Source of the DNA: Candidatus Sulfotelmatobacter sp.
GTDB lineage: Bacteria > Acidobacteriota > Terriglobia > Terriglobales > SbA1
Direction of reading: 5' to 3'
DNA: 8,604 nucleotides
Assembly (NCBI GenBank): GCA_030151135.1
Contig: JASLEQ010000026.1
Coordinates: 1 to 8,604 of the forward strand
Numbering within the stretch: the first letter of the stretch is position 1; each line of letters starts with the position of its first letter. Position numbers and translations under genes: made by a program. The notes below the pieces were generated by a model. The model was not told the origin of the DNA and did no database searches. It was given only the letters and a program-made list of their open reading frames with translations. Below, one piece after another: positions 1 to 8,010 of this stretch.

Positions 1-838
1 GTTTTTTGAAATCGGTAAATGCGCTGCGCGAAAGCAGCGCACCAACTTGGCGGGTGATCGTCGCCTTCAGCGATTCCTTCAGCGCCGTGCGAACCAGGTT
101 CGCCACGCCCTCAGAAATCTTCAGTGCAACGTTCCCCACAAATCCGTCGGCGACAATGACGTCGACCTGGCCGTTATACAAGTCGCGTCCTTCAACATTG
201 CCGATGAAATTGAGCGGAAGCTGCTTCAGCAACTGGAACGCCTCGCGAGTCAGCTCATTCCCCTTCGTCTCTTCCTCGCCAATCGAAAGCAATCCGACGC
301 GCGGCCCCGAAGATCCCGGACGCTTGCCATACATCGCGCGGAAATACACGTCGCCCATTACGGCAAACTGCTCCAGATTTTTTGGCGAACAGTCAACGTT
401 GGCGCCGACATCCAGAAGCATTGCCGGATTTCCCGGAGCGGTAGGGAAGACCGCTGCCAGTGCGGGACGATCCACACCCGGCACGCCACCCAAAACGATC
501 TTTGCAGTAGCCATGGCCGCCCCTGTATTCCCGGCGGTGACAAAACCGTGGGCGCGTCCTTCGCGCACCAGGCGGAGCCCCACGCGCATGGAGTTGTCCC
601 GTTTGGCACGGACCGCCTCCACTTTGTCATCCATGGTGATGTATTCTCTGGCGTGGACGATCTCAATGGGTAGCCGGGAGGCCGTGAAATGGCGGTCCAG
701 TTCCGGCTTCACGATCGACTCCGGCCCGATCAACAGCACGTGCACGCCATATTGGCGTGCAGCCTGTATCGCTCCCTCGACTTCCGGCTTGGGAGCGCGG
801 TCCGAACCCATTGCATCCAGCGCGATGACGCTAGGCAT
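1..838 (-). CDS. plsX: PlsX, phosphate acyltransferase (partial, C-terminus cut by window edge)
   Basis: PlsX converts acyl-ACP and phosphate into acyl-phosphate, the donor used by PlsY to acylate glycerol-3-phosphate in the first step of phospholipid synthesis. It acts as a peripheral protein on the cytoplasmic membrane. I translated 279 residues from the ATG at 838. The family landmarks are all present: ALDAMGSD (6-13, usually ALDAMGGD), [10 protein letters not shown] (75-84), TAGNTGA (101-107), [13 protein letters not shown] (182-194), NVEGRD (214-219) and [14 protein letters not shown] (227-240). Full-length PlsX is about 330-350 residues, so some 50-70 C-terminal residues lie outside the window. 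The ATG is 9 nt after the rpmF stop and in the same frame. No clear Shine-Dalgarno site precedes it, which suggests translational coupling to rpmF. The identity is secure. The long plus-strand frame opposite it is a shadow. Confidence 0.97.
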   Translation of the reverse strand, partial: MPSVIALDAMGSDRAPKPEVEGAIQAARQYGVHVLLIGPESIVKPELDRHFTASRLPIEIVHAREYITMDDKVEAVRAKRDNSMRVGLRLVREGRAHGFVTAGNTGAAMATAKIVLGGVPGVDRPALAAVFPTAPGNPAMLLDVGANVDCSPKNLEQFAVMGDVYFRAMYGKRPGSSGPRVGLLSIGEEETKGNELTREAFQLLKQLPLNFIGNVEGRDLYNGQVDVIVADGFVGNVALKISEGVANLVRTALKESLKATITRQVGALLSRSAFTDFKK

Positions 839-847
839 GGTTGCTGG

Positions 848-1033
848 TTAGCTGGCTTCTTCGACGTCGAGTACTTCGCGACCCTTGTAGTACCCGCACT
901 TTGGGCAAGCGCGGTGCGGCATCTTCCGCTCGTGGCAGTTGGGACACTCCGAGAGGCTGTGGCCCTTCAGAGAATCATGCGCGCGCCGTGTCGAGGTACG
1001 CTGCTTGGAATGTCTTCGTTTTGGATTAGGCAT
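848..1033 (-). CDS. rpmF: 50S ribosomal protein L32
   Basis: L32 is a small zinc-ribbon protein of the large ribosomal subunit. The 61-residue product begins MPNPKRRHSKQRTSTRRAH, the standard basic L32 start. It carries a complete four-cysteine zinc ribbon, C30-x2-C33 and C43-x2-C46, so it is the zinc-binding form and not the cysteine-free paralogue some bacteria make under zinc limitation. The C-terminus (GYYKGREVLDVEEAS) also fits the family. The ATG at 1033 is preceded by AAAGGA (1048-1043) with a 9-nt spacer. It sits between the DUF177 gene and plsX, the conserved bacterial order. An unusually long 182-nt gap separates it from DUF177, while plsX follows after 9 nt. Confidence 0.98.
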   Translation of the reverse strand: MPNPKRRHSKQRTSTRRAHDSLKGHSLSECPNCHERKMPHRACPKCGYYKGREVLDVEEAS

Positions 1034-1083
1034 GTTACTCGATCCTTTCGCGAGGCCAGTAAGCCTCCCGCTTGATGAAGCTG

Positions 1084-1107
1084 TCAGGCTTCAGCCTTCA
1101 GCCCTGA
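1084..1107 (-). other. Imperfect inverted repeat in the yceD-rpmF gap
   Basis: TCAGG (1084-1088) pairs with CCTGA (1103-1107), and a further two pairs form with one bulged base. The loop carries a repeated TTCAGCC unit (1091-1097 and 1098-1104 on the plus strand, the last base varying). A second small stem, GAGGC/GCCTC, spans 1052-1067, just before the rpmF ribosome site. Both lie in the 182-nt untranslated gap (1034-1215), where I see no coding frame. There is no T-run, so a terminator is unlikely; the role is unknown. Confidence 0.35.
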
Positions 1108-1215
1108 ACTGTCTAGAATTTCGCAGAGAACTCGCAATACCCAGAGGGTTCGTGCAAAACGCAGCATACCCGCAAAGCTGAGAGCCGACCGCTTGTATTT
1201 GGCAAACTACTTTGC

Positions 1216-1767
1216 TCAGCGCTCCAGGCGCTCCCGAACTTCCTTCAATGCCGCCCACCGCGGATCTTCCACCTCGATGGAGCACGAACATTGTTCCTGG
1301 TTAAGATTCTTGCCGCACTGCGGACACAATCCCTTGCAGTCCTCGCGGCACGTGACCTTCAGGGGCAATGCCAGTAGTACCTGCTCACGCAGCACATCCT
1401 CGAGCATCAGGCCCTCGCCCTGATAATACCCGATCTCGGCCTCGGCGTCGGTCACTGACAGCTCGTCGCGGCCGGCATCGGCCCCCAAGGGACGGTACAG
1501 CAACTCAAACTCGCGCTCGATGTCCTCTCGCACGGACTCCAGGCACCGTGCACACTGCAACTCCAGTTGCCCCGCCAACTTCCCGCGCAACCGGATGTCC
1601 TTGATAATCTCGTGCTTACCGTGGTGCTCTTCCACTACCTCGGCACGCCCCGACGCTCTTAGCGGACCTTTCTGTTGAGCCTCGCCACCCAGGCCGATCG
1701 CCTCCGGCGAGAACTCCTCCGCAAATTCCAGCGGCTCAAGTTCCAAGTCTTTAATGTTCAGGAACAT
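1216..1767 (-). CDS. yceD: DUF177 / YceD family cysteine-rich protein
   Basis: This is a member of the DUF177 (YceD) family, whose gene commonly precedes rpmF. Plant and bacterial members have been linked to 23S rRNA accumulation, but the biochemical activity is not settled. The 183-residue product has the family's cysteine pattern: a CARC pair at C72/C75, then C140, C144, C148, C151, C160 and C162 in the CxxxCxGLCPxCGxNLN context, probably binding metal. The closing DPRWAALKEV (168-177) is typical. I chose the ATG at 1767 over an upstream in-frame start at 1863 because GGAGG lies 7 nt before it, the family N-terminus (MFLNIKDLELEPLEF) begins here, and the predicted promoter falls across the longer start. 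It is the first gene of the DUF177-rpmF-plsX unit. Confidence 0.93.
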   Translation of the reverse strand: MFLNIKDLELEPLEFAEEFSPEAIGLGGEAQQKGPLRASGRAEVVEEHHGKHEIIKDIRLRGKLAGQLELQCARCLESVREDIEREFELLYRPLGADAGRDELSVTDAEAEIGYYQGEGLMLEDVLREQVLLALPLKVTCREDCKGLCPQCGKNLNQEQCSCSIEVEDPRWAALKEVRERLER

Positions 1768-1774
1768 GGCGGAA

Positions 1775-1779
1775 CCTCC
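1775..1779 (-). promoter_or_regulatory. Ribosome binding site of yceD, inside a small hairpin
   Basis: GGAGG lies 7 nt before the ATG at 1767 and decides that start. It falls within GCGGA-GGT-TCCGC (1781-1769), a 5-bp stem with a 3-nt loop, so it could be partly hidden in the folded transcript. The folding is an inference from base pairing read by eye. Confidence 0.75.
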
Positions 1780-1780
1780 G

Positions 1781-1794
1781 CGGCGATAGCGCCG
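1781..1794 (-). other. Leader hairpin upstream of yceD
   Basis: On the minus strand this reads CGGCG-CTAT-CGCCG, a perfect 5-bp GC-rich stem with a 4-nt loop. It directly abuts the hairpin that holds the yceD ribosome site and shares one base with it. Both lie in the predicted untranslated leader of about 75 nt. A regulatory role is possible but not shown. Confidence 0.45.
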
Positions 1795-1849
1795 ATCCAG
1801 CCCGCGGGAGCACGCCCAAGAGGCGTAAGTACCGCAAGGAGCAAGACTT

Positions 1850-1879
1850 AGGATAATTCCCACCCCGCCAAAGTGTCAA
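1850..1879 (-). promoter_or_regulatory. Sigma70-type promoter for yceD-rpmF-plsX
   Basis: A perfect -35 box TTGACA (1879-1874) is followed after 18 nt by TATCCT (1855-1850), which matches the TATAAT consensus at 4 of 6 positions. Transcription would start near 1843, giving a leader of about 75 nt before the yceD ATG at 1767. It lies in the 178-nt gap after the ABC membrane gene, so the housekeeping cluster can be transcribed independently of the transporter. The -35 is strong and the -10 is moderate. Confidence 0.6.
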
Positions 1880-1945
1880 GAATCAGGCTGGCGGATAGCC
1901 TTCAGAGACGACCTCAGAACAGCCCGGTAGGCCGCACTTTGCCGA

Positions 1946-3689
1946 TTACTCCGACAATCTCAACCCTTCCACCGTTCGGGTCGCCGATTCCTCGAAAATC
2001 ATCCGACGCTCAATTTCAATAGAGTTCTTCTCGAAGAACCGCGGGATTACCCAGCCAATCAGAATGACCGGCAATAATTCGAGCATTCGGAGTGGCTCCC
2101 GCAGGGCCGCGGCTTCAAATTCGGGCGTAGAGCCCGCATAGATCAGATACCCAAAGCAAAATGAAATCAGGATTACGATTGAGTGCTGTTTGAATACCGG
2201 CATGCTGCAAGTGAAGGGCAGCTTGCGAAATCGGGTCAGCAAGATATTTGTGAGTAATAGCGACCACACCAGAATGACAAGCGCATGAAGTGACGCAACA
2301 GCACCTCCTTCAAAGTAGAAGTAAATTGCAAATGTAAAGGCTCCCACCCACGGCACAATCGAAACGAAGATCACACTTCGCGCCAGCCGCTCACTCTCCT
2401 GCCCCTCGGCATCCACAAGCAACTGAAAGATCCAATTTGCACGTATATCCACCGGAATTTCGAACACGATTCGAAATCCAATGATCAGCAGAAACGTCAG
2501 GATGAACGGAATCGACAATGCATCCGATGTCATCAATGCCTGGCGCCACGAGCTTGTGCCTTGAAATGCATTCATCAGAGCCTGAGACGCCAGTACGAGC
2601 GCCAGTCCAGCCACTCCGGTCAGTACCAGACGATGCGGCTCGCTGCGCATCAAGGTCTTCGTGACGAAACGGAAGCATCCTCGCAGGAATGGCGTGGGCA
2701 GAAAAATTCGATCCAGCGAAGCGAACCGCCAGCGCGGCGGCTCATGCGAAACGTTAACGCCTTCCGCGGTTTCCCCAATCTTGACGAAGTGCCGTTGATA
2801 CGCGATGGCATACGTCCCGAATGCCACAACGACCACTCCCGCCAGTCCGGGGACACAGAGGCGCGCCAGTTCGACCATCGCAGGATTCGCCCGATCCCGC
2901 AACAACTGGCAGGCGCTCACAAACCACGCCGAGGGAAAGAAGAAGCTCCAGGCTGGCGCTCGCCCGTTGGTCCGCCGCAATGTGTCTGGAATTGCAAAGC
3001 TTGTGCAGAGAAGAGTGACCAAATAGACCATCACAATCCCGCGCACGTACCCCGACACTCGCCGAAATGCGTCGGGAGGCAGCAGCGCCATCAAGATCCC
3101 CAGGATTGAGAACACCGCAAAGAACGCGAAAACACTGGCCAGCAATACCGCGCCCGCGTGCACCGCCCCAAATTTCAATAGAAAGGGAAGTGTGCCTTGT
3201 GCCGCAGAGACCACCATCGGAAACAGCACACACGATGCCCCATTCACATCGACCGCAACCAGCCCACAAAGAAAAAATACGGCAGTCAGGTTTGCGAACA
3301 AGATTGTTTGTGACGATGTCGGCAGATGCGCCAGATTCATATAGTCGCGTCGGTCCGGGAAAAATGGCGTCCCATCGCCAGACTGCAACCATCCCAGTCA
3401 CTGTCATGGACAGCACAATGAAAAAGTATTCATCGGGAAGCGAGATCAGCAGTGTGTCGACATGCAGCTGACCTCGCAGCCACTGCAGCAACGATCCGTA
3501 CTTGTCAAACAAGAGCACGGATACGAATCCACCGGGCATCGCCAGCAATGTGAGCACAAGGCCTACGCCCAGATCTACGCCCTCCGTATCCGTGTCGCCG
3601 CCACCGCGAAAGATGCGCTCTACGAAGAGCTCAACCAGCCTCCAAAAAGGGCGCTCATGGCGTTTTCCCCAACGTTCGGAAAGAGTCAT
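1946..3689 (-). pseudogene. Polytopic ABC transporter membrane protein, interrupted by one frameshift
   Basis: This is the probable membrane partner of the ATPase upstream. Translation starts at the ATG at 3689, overlapping the ATPase stop by 4 nt (ATGA), and reads through residue 111 (DAIFP at 3371-3357). The frame then changes by one base, and the reading continues from about 3358 to the stop at 1946 with no other break. Joined, the two parts give about 580 residues with roughly twelve hydrophobic segments: near 40-61, 87-103, 128-146, 170-195 and 210-226, one more before a long polar central loop, and six in the second half (such as IPFILTFLLIIGFRIVF and IVILISFCFGYLIYAG). I recognise no specific permease family or substrate; the permease role is inferred from the coupling to an ABC ATPase. 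The break may be real decay, an assembly error or recoding. The intact second half argues against old decay. Confidence 0.75.
3357..3364 (-). other. Frameshift site in the ABC membrane gene
   Basis: On the minus strand this is TTTTTCCC. The first frame reads ATT TTT CCC GGA; the frame that continues the protein reads CCG GAC from one base later. Removing one T or one C restores I-F-P-D and a continuous frame. An indel in a short homopolymer run is the simplest reading, whether biological or technical. Confidence 0.85.
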
Positions 3690-4450
3690 GCCGCCCTCAT
3701 CACTCCCACGATGTCGTTGGCCACGCGCATCGTATCCACATCATCCACCAGGTGGAGAAACGTGTTTTCCAGGGACGCCCCGAGAATCTTCCCGATGTTT
3801 GCCACCGAATCGTGCGCGATGACCGTTCCTCTCCGCAGAATCAGGACATCCGTGCAGACTTTTTCGACTACCTCGAGCACATGCGAGCAGTAGAAGACCA
3901 TCTTGCCCGCCTCACCCAGTGCATGTACAAGATTTTTGAAGATCAATGCTGAAGTGACATCGAGTCCGGACAACGGTTCGTCGAAAATGAAAATATCTGG
4001 ATCATGCATCAAGGCCGCAATCAGTAAAACTCGCTGGCGCATACCCTTCGAGTAGGTTGCCATCGCTGCATGGCGAGCCTGCCGCAACGAGAACAGTTCC
4101 AGCAGCAGGTCAATCTTGGATTCCATTAGTTCTCGTGGCATTTCGCGGAGGGTTCCCACCATCTCCAGGTATTCCCATCCCGTGAGGTACGGATACAGGT
4201 GCGCTTCCTCGGGCACATAGCCGAGGTGCGACCGATAGGAAGTCAGGTCCTCCTGGATGTTGCGCCCATCAAATCGCACCAGCCCGCGCGAAGGCTCCAG
4301 CAATCCCGTCAGCATCTTGACGGTCGTGCTCTTGCCCGATCCGTTCGGGCCGAGGCAGCCCAACACTTGTCCGGGCTTCAGCGTGAACGATAGATCTTGC
4401 ACCGCAGGGATGGACGAATACCGCTTGGTAAGTTGCACGGCCTCAAGCAT
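3686..4450 (-). CDS. ABC transporter ATP-binding protein
   Basis: This is a 254-residue ATPase of the ABC type found with ABC-2-like exporters. It hydrolyses ATP on the cytoplasmic face to drive the membrane partner encoded next. All nucleotide-binding motifs are present: Walker A GPNGSGKST (34-42), a Q-loop region GYVPEE (77-82) with Glu where Gln is usual (a variant common in this group), signature YSKGM (133-137, in place of LSGGQ), Walker B IFIFDEP (153-159), D-loop SGLD (161-164) and the switch histidine in CSH (H190). I chose the ATG at 4450 because GAGG sits 6 nt upstream. A TTG two codons earlier would directly abut that site and is unlikely. The stop overlaps the start of the membrane gene by 4 nt, so the two are translationally coupled. 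The substrate cannot be told from the sequence. Confidence 0.95.
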   Translation of the reverse strand: MLEAVQLTKRYSSIPAVQDLSFTLKPGQVLGCLGPNGSGKSTTVKMLTGLLEPSRGLVRFDGRNIQEDLTSYRSHLGYVPEEAHLYPYLTGWEYLEMVGTLREMPRELMESKIDLLLELFSLRQARHAAMATYSKGMRQRVLLIAALMHDPDIFIFDEPLSGLDVTSALIFKNLVHALGEAGKMVFYCSHVLEVVEKVCTDVLILRRGTVIAHDSVANIGKILGASLENTFLHLVDDVDTMRVANDIVGVMRAA

Positions 4451-4456
4451 GAGCAA

Positions 4457-4460
4457 CCTC
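4457..4460 (-). promoter_or_regulatory. Ribosome binding site of the ABC ATPase
   Basis: GAGG with a 6-nt spacer to the ATG at 4450. It favours that start over the in-frame TTG at 4456, which immediately follows the site. Confidence 0.6.
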
Positions 4461-4631
4461 AGAATTGAAATAAGCGGACAATCGTTCGAGGGCCCAGAAC
4501 AGAGCGGAGAGAACCTAAGCCGTTAGACACCGAAACGAAGAAAAAGGTCCCATCATTGCTTAAGAAACATTTTCTCCGTACCGCGGAAAATCGGCTCTTC
4601 CACGGGTGCGTCGGGATGCGACAGGGAATCT

Positions 4632-4651
4632 GGCTTTAGCCCCGGCTTTAG
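4632..4651. repeat. Short direct repeat of the CTAAAGCC type
   Basis: GGCTTTAG occurs twice on the plus strand (4632-4639 and 4644-4651), separated by CCCC. The first copy with the next two bases is a small palindrome, GGCT-TT-AGCC. It lies 15 nt beyond the GH5 stop in a 215-nt gap. Its form resembles the CTAAAGCC-centred intergenic repeats I recall from acidobacterial genomes. That resemblance comes from memory and has not been checked. No T-run follows, so I do not call it a terminator. The rest of the gap (4451-4631) shows no gene or clear promoter. Confidence 0.45.
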
Positions 4652-4665
4652 TCCGCCCCGAGCCG

Positions 4666-5805
4666 TTACGGCATCTTCAACCCTAACGCCCTTACCGTCT
4701 GCGAATCCAGTACATTCTTGCCATTCTTCTTTGTTACAACGCCGAAGCTGCCGGAATAATCCCACATCGCCCAACCAATGTTGTGCCGCTCTAACACCGT
4801 CCGCGTGTCGCGAATCCACCGCTCACGATCGTCTGCATTGACTCCATACCGGTATGCGCCGAACTCATTGCAGACTAGCGGCACGCCATTGTGCGACGCC
4901 CAATCCGCGGCCTGATTGATCTCCGCTTCAATGCGCTCCGCATCCCAATGATCCTGCCCGTATCGGATCACATCGATGCGATGCTCCGCTTCCGGCACAG
5001 TCGCCGCAACCTCAGCCGTATTCTTCGGATCTGACGGATAGTGCAAATTCTTCAGCCAGTGCCAGTAATACGCGCCCCATCCTGCTCCCTGATGTGTAAA
5101 GATGTGCGGCTCGTAAAAATGGAAAACGTAAATCACATTCGGATCGCGCAACGGCTCAAGCATGACCACGTCGTAATCGTCATCCCACTTCGCTCCGGGC
5201 GCGAGGATCGTATTCCGGGGCGCCGCTTGCCGGATCGCCGCCGCAAGCTTTGCCTCTACTCCATACCAGCGGTACGCGTCTTTCATCTCCGGCTCATTCA
5301 AAATTTCGAAGAACACGCGCTCCGAATCCCACTGCGCCGAAGAATAATGTTTAGCGACGATCCGCCAGAACTCCGCAAACCGCTCCACGAACTCGTCGTC
5401 GTTCAGCTTTGCCTTGAAATCTGAATCGGGATGCATGTCGAGCTCGACCGCAAGCCCCGCATCCAAACTCATCTTCATCGCCGCATCGAGATATCCGAAG
5501 TATTCTGCCGGTCCGTTCTGCCGATTTTCGGCGTCCATCATGGGTCCGGGATTCACGCTCAACCGCACATGGTCGAATCCAGCAGACTTGATCAGAGCGA
5601 TATCAGACGCTGTCGTCCAATTCTCGAAATGTTCTTTTGTATATCCTTTCGGATCGTAAACCTGCGCAAACCATTCGCTCAGATTGATCCCATGCCGAAG
5701 ATGCGCCAGCCGAGATGTGGAGACGGCCGGTGAGTTCTGCCCGACCACGTGACCGCAGCTGAGCAGAAAAATAAGAAGACCGATGAACCTGCGCCTGCAA
5801 GACAA
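4666..5805 (-). CDS. Secreted glycoside hydrolase family 5 (cellulase-like)
   Basis: GH5 enzymes are retaining endo-glycosidases acting on beta-linked glucans, mannans and related polysaccharides; the exact substrate cannot be read here. The 379-residue product starts with an export signal: SCRRR, then a hydrophobic stretch (7-17). LLSC at 14-17 could be a relaxed lipobox at C17, or cleavage may follow VVG (20-22). The catalytic barrel spans about 38-350. It shows the conserved Arg in DHVRLSV (R81), LDMH (H125), acid/base Glu in EILNEPE (E171), HFYEPH (H229, Y231), nucleophile Glu in CNEFGAY (E314) and WAMWDYSG (W345, W348). No carbohydrate-binding module is present. The start is TTG at 5805 with GGAGG 5 nt upstream; the next in-frame ATG lies beyond the signal, at residue 89. 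It follows iorB after 87 nt and may share its transcript. Family is secure, subfamily not assigned. Confidence 0.93.
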   Translation of the reverse strand: MSCRRRFIGLLIFLLSCGHVVGQNSPAVSTSRLAHLRHGINLSEWFAQVYDPKGYTKEHFENWTTASDIALIKSAGFDHVRLSVNPGPMMDAENRQNGPAEYFGYLDAAMKMSLDAGLAVELDMHPDSDFKAKLNDDEFVERFAEFWRIVAKHYSSAQWDSERVFFEILNEPEMKDAYRWYGVEAKLAAAIRQAAPRNTILAPGAKWDDDYDVVMLEPLRDPNVIYVFHFYEPHIFTHQGAGWGAYYWHWLKNLHYPSDPKNTAEVAATVPEAEHRIDVIRYGQDHWDAERIEAEINQAADWASHNGVPLVCNEFGAYRYGVNADDRERWIRDTRTVLERHNIGWAMWDYSGSFGVVTKKNGKNVLDSQTVRALGLKMP

Positions 5806-5810
5806 GATGC

Positions 5811-5815
5811 CCTCC
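5811..5815 (-). promoter_or_regulatory. Ribosome binding site of the GH5 gene
   Basis: A full GGAGG lies 5 nt before TTG at 5805. This supports the rare TTG start, which also yields a complete signal peptide. Confidence 0.7.
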
Positions 5816-5892
5816 AGAAAAACTGGACCTGATAAACGGAAGGACGGTTTCTACCTAGAGGACGACGAACCGGCATTCTGCTTGAGCCGAGT

Positions 5893-8010
5893 TCAGCTCA
5901 GAATCGGCAAGCTCCGAATTCTCTTCTTCGTCGCCGCGTAGATCGCATTGCAGACCGCGGGCGCGATCGGAGGCACCGACGGTTCTCCGATTCCGGTGGG
6001 CGCTTCCTGGCTTGGCACGGCATACACCTCAACCGTTGGGGTCTCTTCCATCCGCAGCGGCGCGTAGTCGTCAAAATTTCCTTGCACCACGCGGCCCTTG
6101 TCAATGGTGATCTTCGCCCGCAACGCATTGCCCAATCCATAAACGATTCCGCCCTGAATCTGCTGTTCCAGAATCGCTGGGTTCACCACCTGCCCACAAT
6201 CAACCACGGCAACAACTCGATGCACCCGAGGCTCATTGTTCTCCATGCTGATCTCAACCACTTCAGCCATATATGACTGGAAGCATCCGAAACACGCGAC
6301 TCCGCGATAGCGTCCAGCGGCCACCGGTTTATCCCAACCGGATTTCTCGGCCGCAAGTTGCAGCACGCCGCGCATCCGCGCTGTGTGCCAGACTGTCGTG
6401 AAATAGTTCAGATCCTGATCTTTCGAGAGCAACTGCAGCCGGTACCTCAACGGGTCTTTCCCTGCTGCGACCGCCAGTTCGTCAATAAAACTCTCGAGCG
6501 CAAACGCGGCTTGTAGCGCATATACGGACCGCATCCATCCCAGCGGAACCGGCGTTTCCGTTTGCACATACTCAATCAGGTAGTTCGGAATCCCGTAAAC
6601 CGGCCCAGCCTCATCCGGCAAATCCGGATCGACTCCATTCGGCACCGGCTGCCCCTTCTGTCCACTGATCGATGGGGCAATAATGCGATGCGTTAACGTC
6701 GCGGGATATCCCGATCCCTCCACCGTCGCGGATAGCTGATGAATGCTCGCAGGGCGATAGGTAGAAAACCGCATGTCGTCTTCCCGCGTCCAGATCACTT
6801 TTACGGGTGCGTTGATCGCCTTTGAAACCAGTGCGGCCTCCACGGCATAATCGTGCTCCAGCCTCCGCCCAAAACCGCCGCCCATTAAAGTCACATTCAC
6901 CTTTACCTGGTCTGGATCAAGTCCAACAGCTGCCGCCACGGAATCTCGGCAATCCTGCGGCACCTGTGTGGGCGCCCACAATTCGCATGTCGTCCCTTGA
7001 TAGTGCGCGGTGCAATTTCCCGGCTCCATTGGTGCGTGCGCCATGAAGGGTAGCGTGTACTCCGCCGAAATCTTCCGTCCGCCTACCTTCGCCGGATCGC
7101 CCGGCGCATACATGTTTGCACCCTTTTTCGAAGCCGCCTGCTTCATTCCGGCGAAGATGCCGGTGGTATTCAAATCTTTATTCGGACCTTCATCCCAGCT
7201 GACGTTCAGCACGCGACGCCCTTCCATTGCGCCCCAAACAGTGTCGGCAACAACCGCAACCGCCGAATCCCCAATCTTGCCCACGAAGCTGACGCCACCC
7301 ACCTTCTTCGAGTCCTTGTCGTCGAAGCTCGCAACCTTCCCCCCGATAATCGGACACCGCGACAGCACGGCATATTTCATTTCCGGGAGCCGGAAGTCGA
7401 TTCCAAACACGGCTTCGCCCTTCACCTTCGCCGGCGTATCCACTCGGGCCACGCGCTGCCCAACCAGCTTGTAATCCTTACTCTGCTTCAGCGGCACATC
7501 CGTCGGGATCGGCAACGTTGCCGCCTTGCCGACCAGATCGCCGTAACTCACCGTCCGATTCGATGCCGCATGCTTGATGTGTCCGGCGTCGGCTATGCAG
7601 GAAGACCGCGGCACTCCCCACGTCAGCGCGGCTGCGGAAATCAGCATCTCGCGCGCGGTGGCTCCCGCCTTTCTCATCGGGTCCCAGGTCGTCCGGATGC
7701 TCGCACTTCCGCCCGTCGTCTGATCGCCAAAGAGCGTGCTCGCCCCGGCCTGCTCGATCTCGATCTGCTTCCAATCGGCCTCGAGCTCCTCTGCCAAAAT
7801 CATTGGCAGGGCAGTGCGCACGCCTTGCCCCATCTCGGATCGAGGCACCACAATCGTGATCTTGTTCTCAGGAGTAATTCGCAGATAAGCGTTCGGCGAG
7901 AACGAGTCTTTCTCCGACTCGCCTTTGTGCGGTAGATAGAAACCGATCACTAGTCCGGCAGCACCGGCAATCCCGGCACCGATAAAGCCACGCCGTGACA
8001 GCGGACTCAT
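5893..8010 (-). CDS. iorB: Molybdenum hydroxylase large subunit, isoquinoline 1-oxidoreductase beta type
   Basis: This is the molybdopterin-binding catalytic subunit of the xanthine oxidase family, in the IorB group that hydroxylates N-heterocycles or oxidises aldehydes. The 705 residues begin with a Tat signal, SRRGFIGAG (5-13), and a hydrophobic stretch, so the folded, cofactor-loaded enzyme is probably exported. Family motifs in order: MGQG (60-63); a hammerhead-like domain starting near [19 protein letters not shown] (182-200); [10 protein letters not shown] (323-332); cofactor-binding GGGFGRR (377-383); and near the C-terminus [17 protein letters not shown] (673-689), with E676 as the likely catalytic base. 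Length is normal for the group. The ATG at 8010 overlaps the iorA stop by 4 nt (ATGA). The gene symbol reflects the family; the substrate is not known and need not be isoquinoline. Confidence 0.93.
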   Translation of the reverse strand: MSPLSRRGFIGAGIAGAAGLVIGFYLPHKGESEKDSFSPNAYLRITPENKITIVVPRSEMGQGVRTALPMILAEELEADWKQIEIEQAGASTLFGDQTTGGSASIRTTWDPMRKAGATAREMLISAAALTWGVPRSSCIADAGHIKHAASNRTVSYGDLVGKAATLPIPTDVPLKQSKDYKLVGQRVARVDTPAKVKGEAVFGIDFRLPEMKYAVLSRCPIIGGKVASFDDKDSKKVGGVSFVGKIGDSAVAVVADTVWGAMEGRRVLNVSWDEGPNKDLNTTGIFAGMKQAASKKGANMYAPGDPAKVGGRKISAEYTLPFMAHAPMEPGNCTAHYQGTTCELWAPTQVPQDCRDSVAAAVGLDPDQVKVNVTLMGGGFGRRLEHDYAVEAALVSKAINAPVKVIWTREDDMRFSTYRPASIHQLSATVEGSGYPATLTHRIIAPSISGQKGQPVPNGVDPDLPDEAGPVYGIPNYLIEYVQTETPVPLGWMRSVYALQAAFALESFIDELAVAAGKDPLRYRLQLLSKDQDLNYFTTVWHTARMRGVLQLAAEKSGWDKPVAAGRYRGVACFGCFQSYMAEVVEISMENNEPRVHRVVAVVDCGQVVNPAILEQQIQGGIVYGLGNALRAKITIDKGRVVQGNFDDYAPLRMEETPTVEVYAVPSQEAPTGIGEPSVPPIAPAVCNAIYAATKKRIRSLPILS

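Noticed and set aside
6..851. A 281-codon open frame on the plus strand
   Set aside because: It lies fully antisense to plsX, whose protein is unmistakable. The plus-strand translation is low-complexity Ser/Pro/Arg-rich with no recognisable family.
1768..1863. N-terminal extension of the DUF177 protein from an in-frame start at 1863
   Set aside because: The extra 32 residues are not family-like, the predicted -10 box lies inside this stretch, and the ATG at 1767 has a near-ideal ribosome site.
2561..3109. A 182-codon plus-strand open frame opposite the ABC membrane gene
   Set aside because: The translation is Arg/Gln/His-rich and resembles no protein, while the minus strand encodes clear membrane segments throughout.
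5884..5902. Small inverted repeat TGAGC/GCTCA at the iorB stop, considered as a terminator
   Set aside because: Only five base pairs around an 8-nt loop and no T-run follows on the minus strand.
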